A stretch of 64,000 nucleotides of DNA from positions 419,317 to 483,316 of the forward strand of contig NZ_JASEEQ010000002.1 of the NCBI RefSeq assembly GCF_030019515.1. The letters are read 5' to 3'. The stretch is from Nocardioides sp. (lineage in GTDB: Bacteria > Actinomycetota > Actinomycetes > Propionibacteriales > Nocardioidaceae). Positions 63,331 to 64,000 of this stretch are shown one piece after another (positions within the stretch are counted from its first letter, which is position 1; the number at the start of each line of letters is the position of its first letter). The notes beneath the pieces were generated by a model, which was given only the letters and a program-made list of their open reading frames with translations, made no database searches and had not been told where the DNA came from. Both the position numbers and the translations under genes were made by a program.

Positions 63331-64000
63331 CTACTCCACGGACATGAGGAGCGGGTAGCGCTCCTGGCCACCGTCGTACACCACGACGTCGACAGCGGGG
63401 TGGTGCTCCTCGACGTAGCCCGCGCACCGGGTCGCGAGGGAGCCCTCGGCGTCCTCGGCGCCCGCCACGATCGTCACGAGCTCGCCACCGCCGCCGAGCA
63501 GGCGGTCGAGCACGTCGACGGCGACGGCGTAGAGGTCGCCACCGACCACCGCGAAGTCGCCGGCGACCACGCCCAGGGCGTCGCCGGCCTCGCAGGGCCC
63601 GGCCATGGTCATCGCCTGCCTGGCCGCGATCGTGACCGCGCCCTGGCGGGCGTGGCGTGCGGTGGCGGTCATCTCGAGGACGTCCTGGTCGAAGGAGCGC
63701 CCGGGCTCGTGGACGGCGACCGCCGCCAGCCCGGTGACCTGCGCCTGGGTCGGGATCACCGCGACGCGCACCGCGCCGTCGGAGTCGGCCTCGGCCGTGC
63801 TGGCCGCGATCTGCGCCACCCGCACGGAGTCGTGGTCGTTGGGCAGCACGATCACCTCCGAGGCGCCGCACGCGGTGATGGCCTCGAGGAGCTGCCCGGT
63901 CGAGGGGCGGTGGCCCGGGCCGCCGGGGACGACGACCGCGCCCGCCTCCTCGAACAGCGCGGCGAGGCCGGGCCCGGCCGCGACGGCCACGACCCGGCGG
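63331..64000 (-). CDS. DAK2/FakA-like protein, C-terminal part (cut by window edge)
   Basis: About 220 residues precede the TAG at 63331-63333 and the frame continues past the edge. They match the C-terminal Dak-phosphatase/FakA region beside recG in many Gram-positives: VVVPGGPGHRPSTGQLLEAI, then VIVLPNDHDS, and EEHHPAVDVVVYDGGQ. FakA-type proteins phosphorylate fatty acids with FakB. The kinase (DAK2) part lies outside the window. The gene is 8 nt upstream of recG. Confidence 0.85.
   Translation of the reverse strand, partial: RRVVAVAAGPGLAALFEEAGAVVVPGGPGHRPSTGQLLEAITACGASEVIVLPNDHDSVRVAQIAASTAEADSDGAVRVAVIPTQAQVTGLAAVAVHEPGRSFDQDVLEMTATARHARQGAVTIAARQAMTMAGPCEAGDALGVVAGDFAVVGGDLYAVAVDVLDRLLGGGGELVTIVAGAEDAEGSLATRCAGYVEEHHPAVDVVVYDGGQERYPLLMSVE

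Overview
The window is 64 kb of very GC-rich (about 70% by eye), densely coding chromosome from an actinobacterium, most likely Nocardioidaceae (Nocardioides or a close relative). That placement is inference. It rests on the codon bias, the many GTG/TTG starts, actinobacterial families (DUF2469, TIGR03767-type phosphoesterase, Tat-exported binding proteins) and the order rpsP-khpA-rimM-trmD-rplS-lepB-rnhB-DUF2469. I found no tRNA, rRNA, CRISPR array, insertion sequence or prophage. Most of the window is conserved housekeeping sequence.

Region 1 (1-7949) is a probable polyamine/putrescine utilisation module: an agmatinase-type ureohydrolase cut by the left edge, a class III aminotransferase, a complete potDABC uptake operon, an Lrp/AsnC regulator and a PuuB-like FAD oxidoreductase broken by a frameshift. 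Region 2 (7974-13269) holds an M1 metallopeptidase, a RIO kinase preceded by a small ORF with a strong ribosome-binding site, a LOG-fold protein and a Tat-exported phosphoesterase. Region 3 (13426-19270) is rlmN, a small membrane protein, cdsA, frr, pyrH, tsf and rpsB. Region 4 (19677-26751) is a degenerate M23 peptidase, xerC, dprA, comM, yraN and a tadE/tadG-like pair. Region 5 (26865-32638) is DUF2469, rnhB, lepB, rplS, a trmD-acetyltransferase fusion, rimM, a second acetyltransferase, khpA and rpsP.

Region 6 (32822-40042) is accessory: a membrane protein, a VanW protein, an orphan response regulator, an amidohydrolase, a secreted GH3 glycosidase divergent from a ROK regulator, and a NYN/PIN-like protein. 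Region 7 (40173-51725) combines protein targeting (ffh, ftsY), nitrogen control (amtB-glnB-glnD with a GlnR-like box) and smc. Region 8 (51862-57370) has a glyoxylate pair (aminotransferase plus glycolate-oxidase-like protein), an MFS transporter, a secreted LVIVD-repeat protein and a small coiled-coil protein. Region 9 (57449-64000) is mutM, rnc, rpmF, DUF177, coaD, rsmD, recG and a DAK/FakA-like gene cut by the right edge.

The clearest regulatory pattern is a TANNNT hexamer 6-9 nt upstream of the start codon of at least twelve genes, which suggests widespread leaderless transcription. The most unusual coding features are the TrmD-GNAT fusion, a probable CTG start for glnD, the frameshifted oxidoreductase and the small ORF overlapping the RIO kinase gene. 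I did not find convincing evidence of a wholly new biological system.
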